DNA of 64,000 nt from positions 54,652 to 118,651 of the forward strand of contig NZ_LAXJ01000006.1 in assembly GCF_001441615.1 (NCBI RefSeq), in the 5' to 3' direction. The notes under the pieces are model-generated. The model ran no database searches. It was not told the origin of the DNA and was given only the letters and a program-made list of their open reading frames with translations. Origin of the DNA: Roseovarius atlanticus. Its GTDB lineage: Bacteria; Pseudomonadota; Alphaproteobacteria; Rhodobacterales; Rhodobacteraceae. Positions 27,254-36,974 of the stretch are shown here, piece after piece. Every line of letters begins with the position of its first letter. The first letter of the stretch is position 1. The position numbers were made by a program, and so were the translations under genes.

Positions 27254-27631
27254 ATGTGGATGACCTTTCTCCAGGTTGGCCTTGGCGGGGCCATAGGCTC
27301 GATGCTGCGCTTCGGCGTGGGGCAGGCCGTGGCGCGTCACGTCGGCGGCGGCTTTCCCATGGGCGTGCTGCCGGTGAACATCGTGGGGTCGTTCCTGATG
27401 GGGATGGTGGTGGTTTACACGTTTCACAAGGACCTCACGCATCTGAACCCGTTCCTGATGGCCGGTGTGCTGGGCGGGTTCACGACCTTTTCGGCCTTCT
27501 CGTTGGAGGCGTTCACCTTGTATGAGCGCGGCGCGGTGGGGACGGCGGCGCTTTACGTGATTTTGTCGGTGGGGTTGTCGATTATCGGCCTGGCACTGGG
27601 CGTCTGGCTGGCGCGGGGGATCTGGGCATGA
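27254..27631 (+). CDS. crcB: fluoride exporter CrcB/FluC
   Basis: 125 residues with four membrane helices and the Fluc signatures GGAIGSMLRFGVG, VNIVGSFLMG and GGFTTFSAFSLEAF. It exports fluoride as a dual-topology dimer. ATG 27254 (MWMTF) is used; ATG 27260 is an alternative, and the ribosome site is weak in both cases. It overlaps the following pseudouridine synthase by ATGA. No fluoride riboswitch is recognisable in the short upstream region, so regulation by fluoride is not evident. Confidence 0.95.
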   Translation: MWMTFLQVGLGGAIGSMLRFGVGQAVARHVGGGFPMGVLPVNIVGSFLMGMVVVYTFHKDLTHLNPFLMAGVLGGFTTFSAFSLEAFTLYERGAVGTAALYVILSVGLSIIGLALGVWLARGIWA

Positions 27632-28683
27632 GCGGTGTGCAGACATTGACGGTCGAGCCCGGCGAGGGCGATCAGCGGCTGGACCGCTGGCTGCGGCGGC
27701 GGTTTCCGCACGTGGCGCAGGGCCGGATCGAGAAGATGTGCCGCAAGGGCGAACTGCGCGTCGATGGCGCGCGGGTGAAGGCAAACATGCGGTTGGAAGA
27801 GGGCCAGCAGGTGCGCGTTCCGCCGCTGCCGGAGCCGGGCGAGGTGGAAAGCGCGCCGGTGGAGAAGCAGAAAGCCAAGATTTCGGACGCCGACGCGAAG
27901 ATGATTCAGGACGCGGTGATTTATCGCGACGACCATATCATCGCGCTGAACAAGCCGCCGGGCCTGCCGGTGCAGGGAGGCAGCAAGCTGATCAGGCACG
28001 TGGACGGGTTGGCCGATGCGCTGCGGTTCGGGTTCGAGGATGCGCCGAGGCTGGTGCACCGCCTGGACAAGGATACGTCCGGTGTCCTGATCCTGGCGCG
28101 GACAAGGGCGATGGCGGCGGCGATGACGCAGGCGATCCGGCACCGCGAGACGCGCAAGATCTACTGGGCCGTGGTGGCCGGCGTGCCGACGCCCTATCTG
28201 GGCGAGATCAAGTACGGGCTGGTCAAGGCCGGGGGGCATGGCGCCCGCGGCGAAGGCGAAAAGATGGTCTGTATCCACCCCGGTGAAGTGGACCGCACCA
28301 AAGGGGCGAAGCGGGCGATCACGCAATATGCCACGCTTTACCGCGTGGCGAGCCGGGCGTCCTGGGTGGCGATGGAGCCCATTACCGGCCGAACGCACCA
28401 GCTGCGCGCGCATATGGCCGAGATCGGGCATCCGATTGTGGGCGATGGCAAGTATGGCGGGTCGAGCCAGGAGAACCTGGGCGACGGATGGGGGGCGAAA
28501 CTGGGCGGGATCATCTCGAACAAGCTGCACCTGCACGCGCGGACCATGGCGTTTGAGCATCCGGTGACGAAAAAGCCGGTTGTGATCGACGCGGAGTTGC
28601 CCGAACACATGGCGAATACGTTCGAGACGCTGGGCTGGACGCCCGACCTGGCCGCTGACGACCCGTTCGAGGCGCTGCGATGA
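27628..28683 (+). CDS. rluC: RluA-family pseudouridine synthase (RluC-type)
   Basis: 351 residues: an N-terminal S4 RNA-binding domain (DQRLDRWLRRRFPHVAQGR, about 12-75), then the RluA catalytic domain with the active Asp in VHRLDKDTSGVLILAR and the GRTHQLRAHMA motif. It isomerises uridines in 23S rRNA; the exact sites (RluC 955/2504/2580 in E. coli) are inferred. It is coupled by 4-base overlaps to crcB upstream and the HAD phosphatase downstream. Confidence 0.9.
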   Translation: MSGVQTLTVEPGEGDQRLDRWLRRRFPHVAQGRIEKMCRKGELRVDGARVKANMRLEEGQQVRVPPLPEPGEVESAPVEKQKAKISDADAKMIQDAVIYRDDHIIALNKPPGLPVQGGSKLIRHVDGLADALRFGFEDAPRLVHRLDKDTSGVLILARTRAMAAAMTQAIRHRETRKIYWAVVAGVPTPYLGEIKYGLVKAGGHGARGEGEKMVCIHPGEVDRTKGAKRAITQYATLYRVASRASWVAMEPITGRTHQLRAHMAEIGHPIVGDGKYGGSSQENLGDGWGAKLGGIISNKLHLHARTMAFEHPVTKKPVVIDAELPEHMANTFETLGWTPDLAADDPFEALR

Positions 28684-29360
28684 GCGCGCTGCGGCTGGTG
28701 ATCTTCGACGTGGACGGCACGCTGGTGGACAGCCAGGCGGATATCGTCGCGGCGATGAGCCATGCCTTTGCGCGGGCCGAGCGGGACGCACCGACGCGCG
28801 AGGCGATCCTGTCGATTGTCGGGCTGTCGCTGGACCGGGCCATCGCGTTGCTGGCACCGGACGTGGATGCCGGCACGCAAGGCCGCATGGTGGAGTGGTA
28901 CAAGGAAGCCTACATTGCCCTGCGAGCCAAGATCGGCGCGGCGGAGTCCTCGCCGCTCTATCCCGGGGCGCGGGAGGTTCTGGAGGCGCTCAACGCTCAG
29001 CCCGAGACATTGCTGGGCGTGGCGACGGGCAAGTCGCGGCGGGGGCTGGACAAGCTGCTGGAGGGGCATGGGCTGGAAGGCATGTTCATCACCCAGCAGG
29101 TCAGCGACCATCATCCGTCGAAACCACACCCGTCGATGATTCGCGCGGCCCTTTCCGAGACCGGGCTGGAGCCGCATCAAGCGGTGATGATCGGCGACAC
29201 GAGTTTCGACATGGAGATGGCCGCCGCCGCGGGCGTTGCGGGCATCGGGGTCGGCTGGGGGTATCACCCGCGCGCGGCGCTGGGCGCGGCGCGGCACGTG
29301 ATCGACAGCTTTGACGCCCTGCCGCCCCTGTTGCAGCAGATATGGGAGACGGCGGCATGA
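28680..29360 (+). CDS. HAD-IA family hydrolase (phosphoglycolate phosphatase-like)
   Basis: 226 residues with HAD motif I IFDVDGTLVDSQAD, motif II/III region (VATGKSRRGLDKLL, KPHPSM) and motif IV MIGDTSFDMEMAAAAG. The helical cap between motifs I and II marks subfamily IA. The substrate is a small phosphate ester, not defined by sequence. It lies between the pseudouridine synthase and the ATP12-type chaperone with ATGA overlaps on both sides, forming a four-gene coupled unit from crcB. Confidence 0.9.
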   Translation: MSALRLVIFDVDGTLVDSQADIVAAMSHAFARAERDAPTREAILSIVGLSLDRAIALLAPDVDAGTQGRMVEWYKEAYIALRAKIGAAESSPLYPGAREVLEALNAQPETLLGVATGKSRRGLDKLLEGHGLEGMFITQQVSDHHPSKPHPSMIRAALSETGLEPHQAVMIGDTSFDMEMAAAAGVAGIGVGWGYHPRAALGAARHVIDSFDALPPLLQQIWETAA

Positions 29361-30070
29361 GCGAATGGAAGGCCAAGCGATTCTGGAAAGAGGCCACAGT
29401 CGTTGAGGACCAAGGCGGATTTGGTATTCGCCTGGACGGCCGGCCGGTCAAGACCCCTGCCAAGGCCGCGCTGGTGGTGCCGTCGCGGCCGCTGGCCGAA
29501 GCGATTGCCCGGGAATGGGATGCGCAGGACGAGCTGATCCGGCCCGAGACGATGCCGAACACCCGCTCGGCCAATGCCGCCATCGACAAGGTGCATCACC
29601 AGCACGCCGAAGTTGCCGATATGCTGGCGGCCTACGGCGATGCGGACCTTTTGTGCTATCGCGCGGACAGCCCGGACAGCCTGGTGCAGCGGCAGGCAGA
29701 GGCCTGGGATCCGATGCTGAATTGGGCGAAAGCCCGGTTCGGCGCGCAGCTGGTTCCCGTCGCGGGGGTCATGCACAGACCGCAGAACGCCAAGGCACTG
29801 GCGCTTTTTTCAGCGCATGTGCACGCGATGGACGATTTTACCCTCACGGCCTTTCACGATCTTGTGGGGTTGTCGGGATCGCTGGTCCTCGGGCTTGCGG
29901 CGCTGGAGGATGCGCGGCCCGCCACAGAGCTTTGGGATCTGTCGCGGATCGACGAGCGCTGGCAGGAAGAACAATGGGGCGCGGACGAGGAAGCGCGCGC
30001 GGTCGAGGCGGTCAAACGTGAAGAATTCCTTCATGCCAAGCGGTTCGGCGACTTGACCAAGGCGGCCTGA
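29357..30070 (+). CDS. ATP12 family F1-ATPase assembly chaperone
   Basis: 237 residues. The N-terminal KAKRFWKEATVVEDQGGFGIRLDGRPVKTPAK and central YRADSPDSLVQRQAEAWDPML blocks are those of ATP12/ATPAF2, the chaperone for the alpha subunit of F1-ATPase in alphaproteobacteria and mitochondria. ATG 29357 overlaps the HAD stop by ATGA. It is cytoplasmic, with no signal peptide. ATP synthase genes themselves are not in the window. Confidence 0.93.
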   Translation: MSEWKAKRFWKEATVVEDQGGFGIRLDGRPVKTPAKAALVVPSRPLAEAIAREWDAQDELIRPETMPNTRSANAAIDKVHHQHAEVADMLAAYGDADLLCYRADSPDSLVQRQAEAWDPMLNWAKARFGAQLVPVAGVMHRPQNAKALALFSAHVHAMDDFTLTAFHDLVGLSGSLVLGLAALEDARPATELWDLSRIDERWQEEQWGADEEARAVEAVKREEFLHAKRFGDLTKAA

Positions 30071-30274
30071 TACGCGCGCATACGGTGGTTTCCCAAACGG
30101 AAACATTGACTAAGGACCATCGTTTTTCGTGACACGGGTCTTGACGTTCAGGAATGAATCCACACACACTTATGCACACTGACGTGGGGGGAACCCCTTT
30201 CACAGTATCGCTCCGGTCCTCTAGGGCCGACCAAACCGCCCTGCATCGGGCGGATACATCAGGAAGAGGTAAAC

Positions 30275-31294
30275 ATGAAAAAATCCGTATTTCTAGGCGC
30301 GCTGACGGTGGCCGGCCTTACGGCTGGCGCAGCTGCGGCCGCGACGCTTGACGATGTCAAGGCACGCGGCACGCTGAACTGCGGCGTGACCACCGGCCTG
30401 GTCGGCTTTGCCGCCCCGGATAACAACGGCAATTGGGATGGCTTTGACGTCGGCGTTTGCCGTGCTGTCGCCGCCGCCGTGCTGGGTGACCCGCAAGCAG
30501 TCGAATTCGTGCCCACCACTGGCAAGACGCGCTTTACGGCGCTCGCTTCGGGCGAGATCGACATGCTGGCCCGGAACACCACCTGGACCTTTTCGCGCGA
30601 CGTCGACCTGAAGTTCGAATTCGTCGGCGTGAACTATTACGACGGTCAGGGCTTCATGGTTCCCAAGGAGCTGGGCGTGTCCTCGGCCAAGGATCTGGAC
30701 GGTGCGACCGTCTGCATCCAGACCGGCACCACGACCGAGCTGAACCTGGCGGATTATTTCCGCAAGAACAGCATGAACTACGAGCCGGTTCCGATCGAAA
30801 CCAACGCCGAAGCGCAACAGCAGTACCTGGCTGGCGCATGTGACGTCTACACCACCGACGCCTCGGGCCTGGCTGCAACGCGCGCCGCGTTCGAAAATCC
30901 GTCGGAGCACGTCCTGCTGCCCGAGATCGTCTCGAAAGAGCCGCTGGGCCCGCTGGTCCGTCACGGTGACAACGAGTGGGGCGACGTAGTTCGCTGGACC
31001 CTGAACGCGCTGATCGCGGCAGAAGAGCTGGGCGTCACGAGCGCCAACATCGCCGACATGGCCTCGGCCGCCGGCGACAGCCCGGAGATCAACCGTCTGC
31101 TCGGCACCGAGGGCAACCTTGGCGAGATGCTGGGCCTCGAGGCCGACTGGGCCGTGAAGGCCATCTCGGCCGGCGGCAACTATGGTGAGCTTTTCGAGAA
31201 GAACATCGGTGAGACCACGCCGATCGGTCTGGCGCGCGGCCTGAACGCGCAGTGGACGGATGGTGGCCTGCTCTACTCGCCGCCGTTCCGCTAA
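30275..31294 (+). CDS. bztA: glutamate/aspartate-type ABC transporter substrate-binding protein
   Basis: 339 residues with a Sec signal peptide (cleavage near AAAAA-TLDDV, about residue 23) and the polar amino-acid binding fold (TLNCGVTTGLVGFAAPDNNG, GFDVGVCRAVAAAVLGD). Length and sequence style fit AapJ/BztA, the periplasmic receptor for Glu, Gln, Asp and Asn in Rhodobacteraceae. AGGAAGAGG precedes ATG. It is first in the bztABCD operon, preceded by about 200 bases with no gene and no promoter I can place confidently. A stable hairpin after its stop probably raises its mRNA level over the membrane genes. Confidence 0.93.
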   Translation: MKKSVFLGALTVAGLTAGAAAAATLDDVKARGTLNCGVTTGLVGFAAPDNNGNWDGFDVGVCRAVAAAVLGDPQAVEFVPTTGKTRFTALASGEIDMLARNTTWTFSRDVDLKFEFVGVNYYDGQGFMVPKELGVSSAKDLDGATVCIQTGTTTELNLADYFRKNSMNYEPVPIETNAEAQQQYLAGACDVYTTDASGLAATRAAFENPSEHVLLPEIVSKEPLGPLVRHGDNEWGDVVRWTLNALIAAEELGVTSANIADMASAAGDSPEINRLLGTEGNLGEMLGLEADWAVKAISAGGNYGELFEKNIGETTPIGLARGLNAQWTDGGLLYSPPFR

Positions 31295-31305
31295 GATACC
31301 AAGTC

Positions 31306-31333
31306 GAAGGGCGCGGATCACTCCGCGCCCTTC
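31306..31333 (+). terminator. intercistronic hairpin after bztA
   Basis: GAAGGGCGCGGA (31306-31317) pairs perfectly with TCCGCGCCCTTC (31322-31333) around TCAC. No T tract follows, so it is more likely an mRNA 3'-end stabiliser or partial attenuator between the abundant receptor and the permeases than a full terminator. Confidence 0.75.
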
Positions 31334-31411
31334 GCGCATCTAACCAAGGACAGGCCCATCCGCGCAGCAAAGCGTACACAATAATCCGGGCCGCCAACGG
31401 GGACTCTTCAG

Positions 31412-32626
31412 ATGACAATAATGACCGACCCTCAACAGGAGTCGTTTCGACCGTCTATGCTGTTGAACGATACGCGCTATCGTTCCTACACATTCCAGTT
31501 CATCGCCCTGATGGTGCTGATCGGAATCATCGCCTACCTGGGCTACAACCTGGTTCTCAACCTGCGGGCCGCGGGGCTGAACATCAGCTACGAATTCCTG
31601 GGTGAGCCGGCGGGCTATGACATCAACCAGACGCTGGTGGAGTACACCAGCCGCAGTTCGCACCTGACGGCGGCCATCGTCGGCATTCTGAACACGCTCT
31701 TGGTGGCGTTCCTGGCCTGTGCCACGGCGACGATATTCGGCGTGATCGCGGGTGTGCTGCGCCTGTCGAACAACTGGCTGATCCGCAAGCTGATGTCGGG
31801 CTATGTCGAGGCGTTCCGCAACGTGCCGGTGCTGATCTGGATCATCATCATCTTCACGATCATGACCGCGGTCCTGCCCGCGCCAAGCGCATTCCGAGGC
31901 GATGACCCAGACGCGTCGATGATCCTGGGCTCGGTCGCCTTTACCAACCGCGGCGTCTATGTGCCGATGCCGATCTGGGGTGAGGGGTCGATGGTGGTCG
32001 TGGTGACGTTCATCCTGTCGGTCATCGGGGTCTTCGCCTATCGCCGCTATGCCAAGAAGCTGCTTTATGCGACGGGCAGGCTGTTGCCGACGGGCTGGCC
32101 GTCGCTGGCGATACTGTTCGTGCCGTCGATCCTGATGTTCTTCGTCATGGGGCAGCCGATCTCGCTCGATTTCCCCGAACTGGGCGGCTTCAACTTTCGC
32201 GGCGGCCTTCAGATCGGGGCACCGCTGATTGCACTGTGGTTCGCGCTGTCGATCTATACCGGCGCCTTCATCGCCGAGAACGTCCGCGCGGGTATTTTGG
32301 CCGTCAGCAAAGGCCAGACGGAAGCCGCGGCGAGCCTAGGCCTGCGTCCGCGCCGGATCATGAATCTGGTGATCCTGCCGCAGGCGCTGCGGGTGATCAT
32401 CCCGCCGCTGATTTCGCAGTATCTGAACATCACCAAGAACTCGTCGCTGGCGATTGCCGTGGGCTATGCCGACATCACCGCGACACTGGGGGGGATCACG
32501 CTGAACCAGACGGGCCGCGCCATCGAGTGCGTGCTCTTGTTGATGCTGTTCTACCTGCTGATCTCGCTCGGGATCTCGGCGGTGATGAACGTCTACAACA
32601 ACGCCGTCCGGCTGAAGGAGCGCTGA
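31412..32626 (+). CDS. bztB: amino-acid ABC transporter permease (BztB/AapQ)
   Basis: 404 residues. It is larger than simple HisM-type permeases because of an N-terminal membrane segment and a middle insertion (about 150-260) that splits the conserved core, as in AapQ/BztB. The EAA loop region AENVRAGILAVSKGQTEAAASLGLRPRRI and PQALRVIIPPLISQYLNITKNSSLAIAVG are diagnostic. It forms the membrane heterodimer with BztC. The ribosome site is GGGGA; an in-frame ATG at 31421 is an alternative. Confidence 0.92.
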   Translation: MTIMTDPQQESFRPSMLLNDTRYRSYTFQFIALMVLIGIIAYLGYNLVLNLRAAGLNISYEFLGEPAGYDINQTLVEYTSRSSHLTAAIVGILNTLLVAFLACATATIFGVIAGVLRLSNNWLIRKLMSGYVEAFRNVPVLIWIIIIFTIMTAVLPAPSAFRGDDPDASMILGSVAFTNRGVYVPMPIWGEGSMVVVVTFILSVIGVFAYRRYAKKLLYATGRLLPTGWPSLAILFVPSILMFFVMGQPISLDFPELGGFNFRGGLQIGAPLIALWFALSIYTGAFIAENVRAGILAVSKGQTEAAASLGLRPRRIMNLVILPQALRVIIPPLISQYLNITKNSSLAIAVGYADITATLGGITLNQTGRAIECVLLLMLFYLLISLGISAVMNVYNNAVRLKER

Positions 32627-32627
32627 G

Positions 32628-33920
32628 ATGTCTGACACACATGCAGAATCGGTCGCTTATGTCCGCGACACCATGCTGCCGGAATCGCCGCCCCCTGCGG
32701 CGGAAACGGGTGTTACAAAGTGGATGAAGAAGAACCTGTTCGCGACGATCCCCAACTCGGTGCTGACCTTGGCGGCGATCCTCGTGATCTACTTCCTGTT
32801 GGCCGCGACACTGCCCTGGATCCTGAACGGGATCTGGAACGCAACGTCGATCCGGGAATGCCGCGAGATTCTCGACGGTGCGACCGGGGGCTGTTTCGCG
32901 GTGCTGAGCGACCGCTGGAACCAGCTTTTGTTCGGGTTCAAGTATCCCAGCACGGAATACTGGCGCCCGGCGCTGGCCTTCCTGCTGCTGTTCGTGGCGG
33001 CGGCGCCGGTGATGTTCTTCAAGTACCTGCCGCGGCAGATGCTGCTGTTCACCGGGGTCTATCCGTTCCTGGCATTCTGGCTGATCTGGGGCGGGTCCAT
33101 CGTGCCGCCGCTGTTGCTGCTGCTTGGGTTCGTTGCGGCCTATGTCGCCTTCAAGGCGCTGGAAAAGAGGGGCTTCGGCGTCGCGGTGCTGGGGGGCCTT
33201 GGGGTGCTTGTCGTCGCGATCATCCTGGCCGGGAGCATCGGCAAGATCGAGGTGCTGCGGCTTGAGCAGGTGCAATCGCGGGACATGGGGGGCTTTTTGC
33301 TGAACATGATCCTCGGCACGGTCTGCGTGTCACTGTCGATCCCGATCGGCATCGCGCTGGCGCTGGGGCGGCAATCGGACATGCCGATCATCAAGTGGAT
33401 CTGCGTCGTGTTCATCGAGTTCATCCGGGGTGTGCCGTTGATCACGCTTTTGTTCGTGGCGAACGTGGTGCTGGCCTATTTCCTGCCGCCGGGCACGACA
33501 TTCGACCTGATCGTGCGGGTGATCATCATGATCACCGCCTTCGCCTCGGCCTATATCGCCGAGGTGATCCGGGGTGGGCTTGCCGCGCTGCCGCGCGGGC
33601 AGTACGAGGCCGCCGACAGTCTGGGGCTGGATTATGCCCAGGCCATGCGGCTGATCATCCTGCCGCAGGCGCTGAAGATCTCGATCCCGGGCATCGTGAA
33701 CGTGGCGGTGGGCCTGTTCAAGGACACCACGCTGGTCTCGGTCATCTCGATGTTCGATCTGGTCGGCATGATCCGGGGTCCGATCCTGGCCTCGACCGAC
33801 TGGAACGGGGTCTATTGGGAGCTGTTCGGGTTTGCCGCGCTTCTGTTCTTCGTCGTCTGTTATGGCGTGTCTCAATATTCGCAGTGGCTTGAGCGCGAGC
33901 TCAACACTGATCACAGGTAA
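32628..33920 (+). CDS. bztC: amino-acid ABC transporter permease (BztC/AapM)
   Basis: 430 residues. Like BztB, it has the elongated N-terminal region with extra helices ([21 protein letters not shown]), then the conserved permease core [26 protein letters not shown] (EAA loop) and [24 protein letters not shown]. It starts one base after the BztB stop. It forms the inner-membrane channel for acidic amino acids and their amides with BztB. Confidence 0.92.
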   Translation: MSDTHAESVAYVRDTMLPESPPPAAETGVTKWMKKNLFATIPNSVLTLAAILVIYFLLAATLPWILNGIWNATSIRECREILDGATGGCFAVLSDRWNQLLFGFKYPSTEYWRPALAFLLLFVAAAPVMFFKYLPRQMLLFTGVYPFLAFWLIWGGSIVPPLLLLLGFVAAYVAFKALEKRGFGVAVLGGLGVLVVAIILAGSIGKIEVLRLEQVQSRDMGGFLLNMILGTVCVSLSIPIGIALALGRQSDMPIIKWICVVFIEFIRGVPLITLLFVANVVLAYFLPPGTTFDLIVRVIIMITAFASAYIAEVIRGGLAALPRGQYEAADSLGLDYAQAMRLIILPQALKISIPGIVNVAVGLFKDTTLVSVISMFDLVGMIRGPILASTDWNGVYWELFGFAALLFFVVCYGVSQYSQWLERELNTDHR

Positions 33921-33934
33921 GGGGAGGGTTATCC

Positions 33935-34702
33935 ATGGCGGAAACCGCTCAAATGCAGGTCTCGGACGAAATCGCGATCCGGATCGAGAACATGAACAAG
34001 TGGTACGGCACGTTCCACGTGCTGCGCGATATCGACCTTGCGGTCCACCGGGGCGAGCGCATCGTCATCGCCGGGCCGTCCGGGTCGGGCAAGTCGACGC
34101 TGATCCGGTGCATCAACGCGCTGGAAGAGCACCAGAAAGGCCGGATCGAGGTGGACGGGACGGTGCTGTCCTCGGACATCAAGAACATCGACAAGATCCG
34201 GTCCGAGGTCGGGATGGTGTTCCAGCACTTCAACCTGTTCCCGCACCTGACCATCCTTGAGAACTGCACGCTGGCGCCGATTTGGGTGCGCAAGACGCCC
34301 AAGCGGCAGGCCGAGGAAACGGCGATGCATTTCCTTGAAAAGGTGAAGATCCCCGAACAGGCCGACAAGTACCCCGGGCAGCTGTCGGGCGGTCAGCAGC
34401 AGCGGGTCGCCATCGCGCGGTCGCTGTGCATGAAGCCGCGGATCATGCTGTTCGACGAGCCCACGTCGGCGCTGGACCCCGAGATGATCAAGGAAGTTCT
34501 GGACACCATGGTCAGCCTTGCCGAGGAAGGCATGACGATGCTGTGTGTGACCCACGAGATGGGCTTTGCCCGGCAGGTCGCGAACCGGGTGATCTTCATG
34601 GACCAGGGCCAGATCGTGGAGCAGAACGAGCCGGAAGAGTTCTTCAATAACCCGAAGAGCGACCGGACCAAGCTGTTCCTCAGCCAGATCCTCGGACACT
34701 GA
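33935..34702 (+). CDS. bztD: amino-acid ABC transporter ATP-binding protein (BztD/AapP)
   Basis: 255 residues, a standard polar amino-acid ABC ATPase. Walker A is [13 protein letters not shown], the signature [15 protein letters not shown], Walker [16 protein letters not shown], and the switch His lies in VTHEMGFAR. It is last in the operon, with GGGGAGGG before ATG. It ends 18 bases from the convergent HDAC-like gene; only a small GGCC-rich hairpin lies between. Confidence 0.95.
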   Translation: MAETAQMQVSDEIAIRIENMNKWYGTFHVLRDIDLAVHRGERIVIAGPSGSGKSTLIRCINALEEHQKGRIEVDGTVLSSDIKNIDKIRSEVGMVFQHFNLFPHLTILENCTLAPIWVRKTPKRQAEETAMHFLEKVKIPEQADKYPGQLSGGQQQRVAIARSLCMKPRIMLFDEPTSALDPEMIKEVLDTMVSLAEEGMTMLCVTHEMGFARQVANRVIFMDQGQIVEQNEPEEFFNNPKSDRTKLFLSQILGH

Positions 34703-34720
34703 TCGGGGGCCTTCGGGGCC

Positions 34721-35848
34721 TTACACCCAAACGCGCCGCCGGGCCTGCAAGACCTGCACCCGGCGGCGTATTTCGTTTTGCACGGGGCCGTGGCGGGGCG
34801 TGTCGCGGAGCGTTTCCACGAGGTGATCGGGCCGGTCGCCACGCTGGCGGGTCCAGCTGAGGGCGGCGAGGACAGACCGGGCCCGTTCCGGCAGGCGGTC
34901 GGGAATCTCGAAACCGTTGAGCGTGGCCCAGACGCCGGACCAGAGCCGGCCCACGGTCCACGGGTTGTATCCGCCCCCTCCGAGGACCAGCAGGCGCGGG
35001 GCCATCTGTTTCAGGGCAGTGACGACTTGCCAGTGGGCGTTGTTCGACAGGGCGAGCCGGGCCAGCGGATCTTCCAGCACGGCGTCAGCCCCGCATTGCA
35101 GGACGATCACTTGTGGTTGCCAGTCCTGCACGGCAGGCAGCAGTATTGCGTCGCGCAGCAAGGCGAAATCGTCGTCATGGGTGCCGCGCGGCAGGGGCAG
35201 GTTGATGGCGTGGCTGCCCGCGCGGTCGTCGAGCGCGCCGGTGAAGGGCCAGCGGGCCTCTTCGTGGGTCGAGATCATCAGAACGCGCGGATCGCCGTGA
35301 AACGCCGCCGCGACGCCGTCGCAATGATGCGCGTCGATATCGACATAGGCGATGCGGGTCAGCCCCTGCGCGAGGAATGCCTTGATCGCCAGCACCGGGT
35401 CGTTGAGATAGCAGAAGCCGGCGGCATGGTCGGCCATGCCGTGATGCGTGCCGCCGCCCGGGTTGTAGACGATGCCGCCCTGTGCCAGCAGGTCCGCCGC
35501 CAGCAGCGACCCGCCGGCGGCGGTGGCCGGGCGGCGATAGATCTCGGGGAAGATCGGGTTGGAGAGGGTTCCGATCTGGTGGCGTTGTCGCGTTGTCTCG
35601 TCGACAGTGCGGGCCGCCTCGGCCTGTTGCAGGGCGGTGATATAGGCAGGCGTGTGAAACCGGGTCAGCGCGGCAGGCTTGGCGCGCGGGCTGACGCGGA
35701 ACTGGGTGCGGGGCAGCCAGCCCATCGCGCGGCACAGGTCCATCACCGTGGGCACGCGGGGGATGCTGAGCGGATGCCGTGCGCCATAGCTGGAGCCGCG
35801 ATAGATCTCGGACCCGATGAAGATCGGATGCAACGCGGCGGCGGTCAC
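34721..35848 (-). CDS. histone deacetylase family protein (AcuC/APAH-like)
   Basis: 375 residues of the arginase/deacetylase fold. All active-site elements are present: the paired His (GGGTHHGMADHAAGFCYLND, H135/H136), zinc ligands D172 and H174 in VDIDAHHCDGV and D255 in QCGADAVLEDP, and the transition-state Tyr Y294 in LGGGGYNPWTVG. HHCDG has Cys where HHGDG is usual. In bacteria such proteins deacetylate polyamines, acetyl-lysines or acetoin-pathway enzymes; the substrate is unknown. It is the last gene of a four-gene coupled operon, overlapping sixA by ATGA. Confidence 0.9.
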   Translation of the reverse strand: MTAAALHPIFIGSEIYRGSSYGARHPLSIPRVPTVMDLCRAMGWLPRTQFRVSPRAKPAALTRFHTPAYITALQQAEAARTVDETTRQRHQIGTLSNPIFPEIYRRPATAAGGSLLAADLLAQGGIVYNPGGGTHHGMADHAAGFCYLNDPVLAIKAFLAQGLTRIAYVDIDAHHCDGVAAAFHGDPRVLMISTHEEARWPFTGALDDRAGSHAINLPLPRGTHDDDFALLRDAILLPAVQDWQPQVIVLQCGADAVLEDPLARLALSNNAHWQVVTALKQMAPRLLVLGGGGYNPWTVGRLWSGVWATLNGFEIPDRLPERARSVLAALSWTRQRGDRPDHLVETLRDTPRHGPVQNEIRRRVQVLQARRRVWV

Positions 35849-36339
35849 TCGATGAGGTCGCGCGGCGTCACGAAGGCCTCGAAACGGCCGGTGCCCGGTT
35901 GCAGCGCATTCCAGTCGTCGATGTCGAACCGCGCCACGAGGGTTGCGCCGGTTGGGTAATCCTCGAAACGGGGGTGGTCGGGCTGTGCCAGCATCAGATC
36001 GCGGGCGAACCAGGCGATGCCGGGGTTGTGGCCCAGCATCAGGATGGTCTGGCCGGTGGCGCGGGTCTTGAGCGCCTTGAGCATGTCGCCGGAACCGGCG
36101 TGGTAGAGCTGATCCAGCACCTGTCGGTCGCAGTCGATCCCGAGCCTTTGCAGGGTTTCGACCGTGCGCGCCGAGGACGACACCAACGCCTCGTCCACCA
36201 CGATGGTTTGCTTGCGCAACCAGTCGCCTAAGGCGTCGGCAGAGCGTTTGCCGCGCTTGTTGAGCGGGCGGTCATGGTCGTCGAGGCCGGGGTCGCCCCA
36301 GCTTGATTTGGCGTGACGCATCAGGACGAGACGTCTCAT
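35845..36339 (-). CDS. sixA: SixA-type phosphohistidine phosphatase
   Basis: 164 residues of the histidine phosphatase (phosphoglycerate mutase-like) superfamily. The catalytic LVLMRHAKSSWGDPG is at the N terminus, with KRGKRSADALGDWL, SSSARTVETLQRLG and LGHNPGIAWF following, as in SixA, which dephosphorylates phosphohistidine in phosphotransfer proteins. ATG 36339 overlaps the Fe-S protein stop by ATGA; an open extension to 36438 is shadow. The target here is unknown. Confidence 0.88.
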   Translation of the reverse strand: MRRLVLMRHAKSSWGDPGLDDHDRPLNKRGKRSADALGDWLRKQTIVVDEALVSSSARTVETLQRLGIDCDRQVLDQLYHAGSGDMLKALKTRATGQTILMLGHNPGIAWFARDLMLAQPDHPRFEDYPTGATLVARFDIDDWNALQPGTGRFEAFVTPRDLIE

Positions 36340-36974
36340 TTGAAGGCCCTCATGTGGAAGGCGGACTGGTCTTCCAGCCGCCCGTAGGACAGACTGACCG
36401 GGCAGGCCCGGCGCACGGCGCATCCTTTTGACATACAATCATTTTCCGGTCTGTCCAGATCTGCCTTGCAGGCGGCGATGTCGTAGGTGCCGGTGGCAAA
36501 GGCATCGACGGGACAGGCGGTCAGGCAAGGGCGGGCGACACAGCTGTCGCAGGGATTGGGCGGAGGCGCGGGTGTTGCGAGCCTGTCGGCGAACCCGAGC
36601 GCCCCGCGATACGAGATCATCAGCCCGGCGGTGTCATGCACCAACAGGCCCACCGGAGAGGAATGGGCCCGCCCGCTGGCCTTGGCCCAGGCGATGAACG
36701 GCTGGAACGGCGGGCCGCCGAAGGGAAAGAATGCGGTCGCCCGAAGCGCCTGCGCAAGGTCGCCGATCACGCGGGACGACCAGCGGTCCATCGGGTCCGG
36801 CGCCCTGTCGGCATATTCCGGCGATGTGGTGAAGGCGGGCCAGAAGCCGGGCTCGCGAGGGCCGAGCAGGACGAGGGTGCCGATGCCCTCGGGCGTCTCT
36901 GGCCCGGTCACCGTGCCGAAGACGGCAAGCTGATGCGCGGCCGCGGCCCGTGCGATGGTGTCGAGCGTCATCAT
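36336..36974 (-). CDS. ferredoxin-like Fe-S protein (QueG-like C terminus)
   Basis: 212 residues. The C-terminal third has eight cysteines (142, 145, 150, 154, 169, 180, 185, 191) in a CxxCx4CxxxCP arrangement followed by a looser second set, compatible with two [4Fe-4S] clusters. The N-terminal two thirds recall part of epoxyqueuosine reductases but lack the clear AGLGxxGKN block. It is probably an electron-transfer protein. It lies between the hydroxylase and sixA with ATGA overlaps on both sides. Serving the di-iron hydroxylase as electron donor is an inference from position. Confidence 0.7.
   Translation of the reverse strand: MMTLDTIARAAAAHQLAVFGTVTGPETPEGIGTLVLLGPREPGFWPAFTTSPEYADRAPDPMDRWSSRVIGDLAQALRATAFFPFGGPPFQPFIAWAKASGRAHSSPVGLLVHDTAGLMISYRGALGFADRLATPAPPPNPCDSCVARPCLTACPVDAFATGTYDIAACKADLDRPENDCMSKGCAVRRACPVSLSYGRLEDQSAFHMRAFK

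Noticed and set aside
30071..30274. Promoter elements before bztA (TTGACG at 30141, TTGACT at 30106)
   Set aside because: No -10 element stands at a proper distance from either hexamer.
34721..35848. HDAC-like gene as eukaryotic transfer
   Set aside because: Deacetylases of this family are common in bacteria, and base composition matches neighbours.
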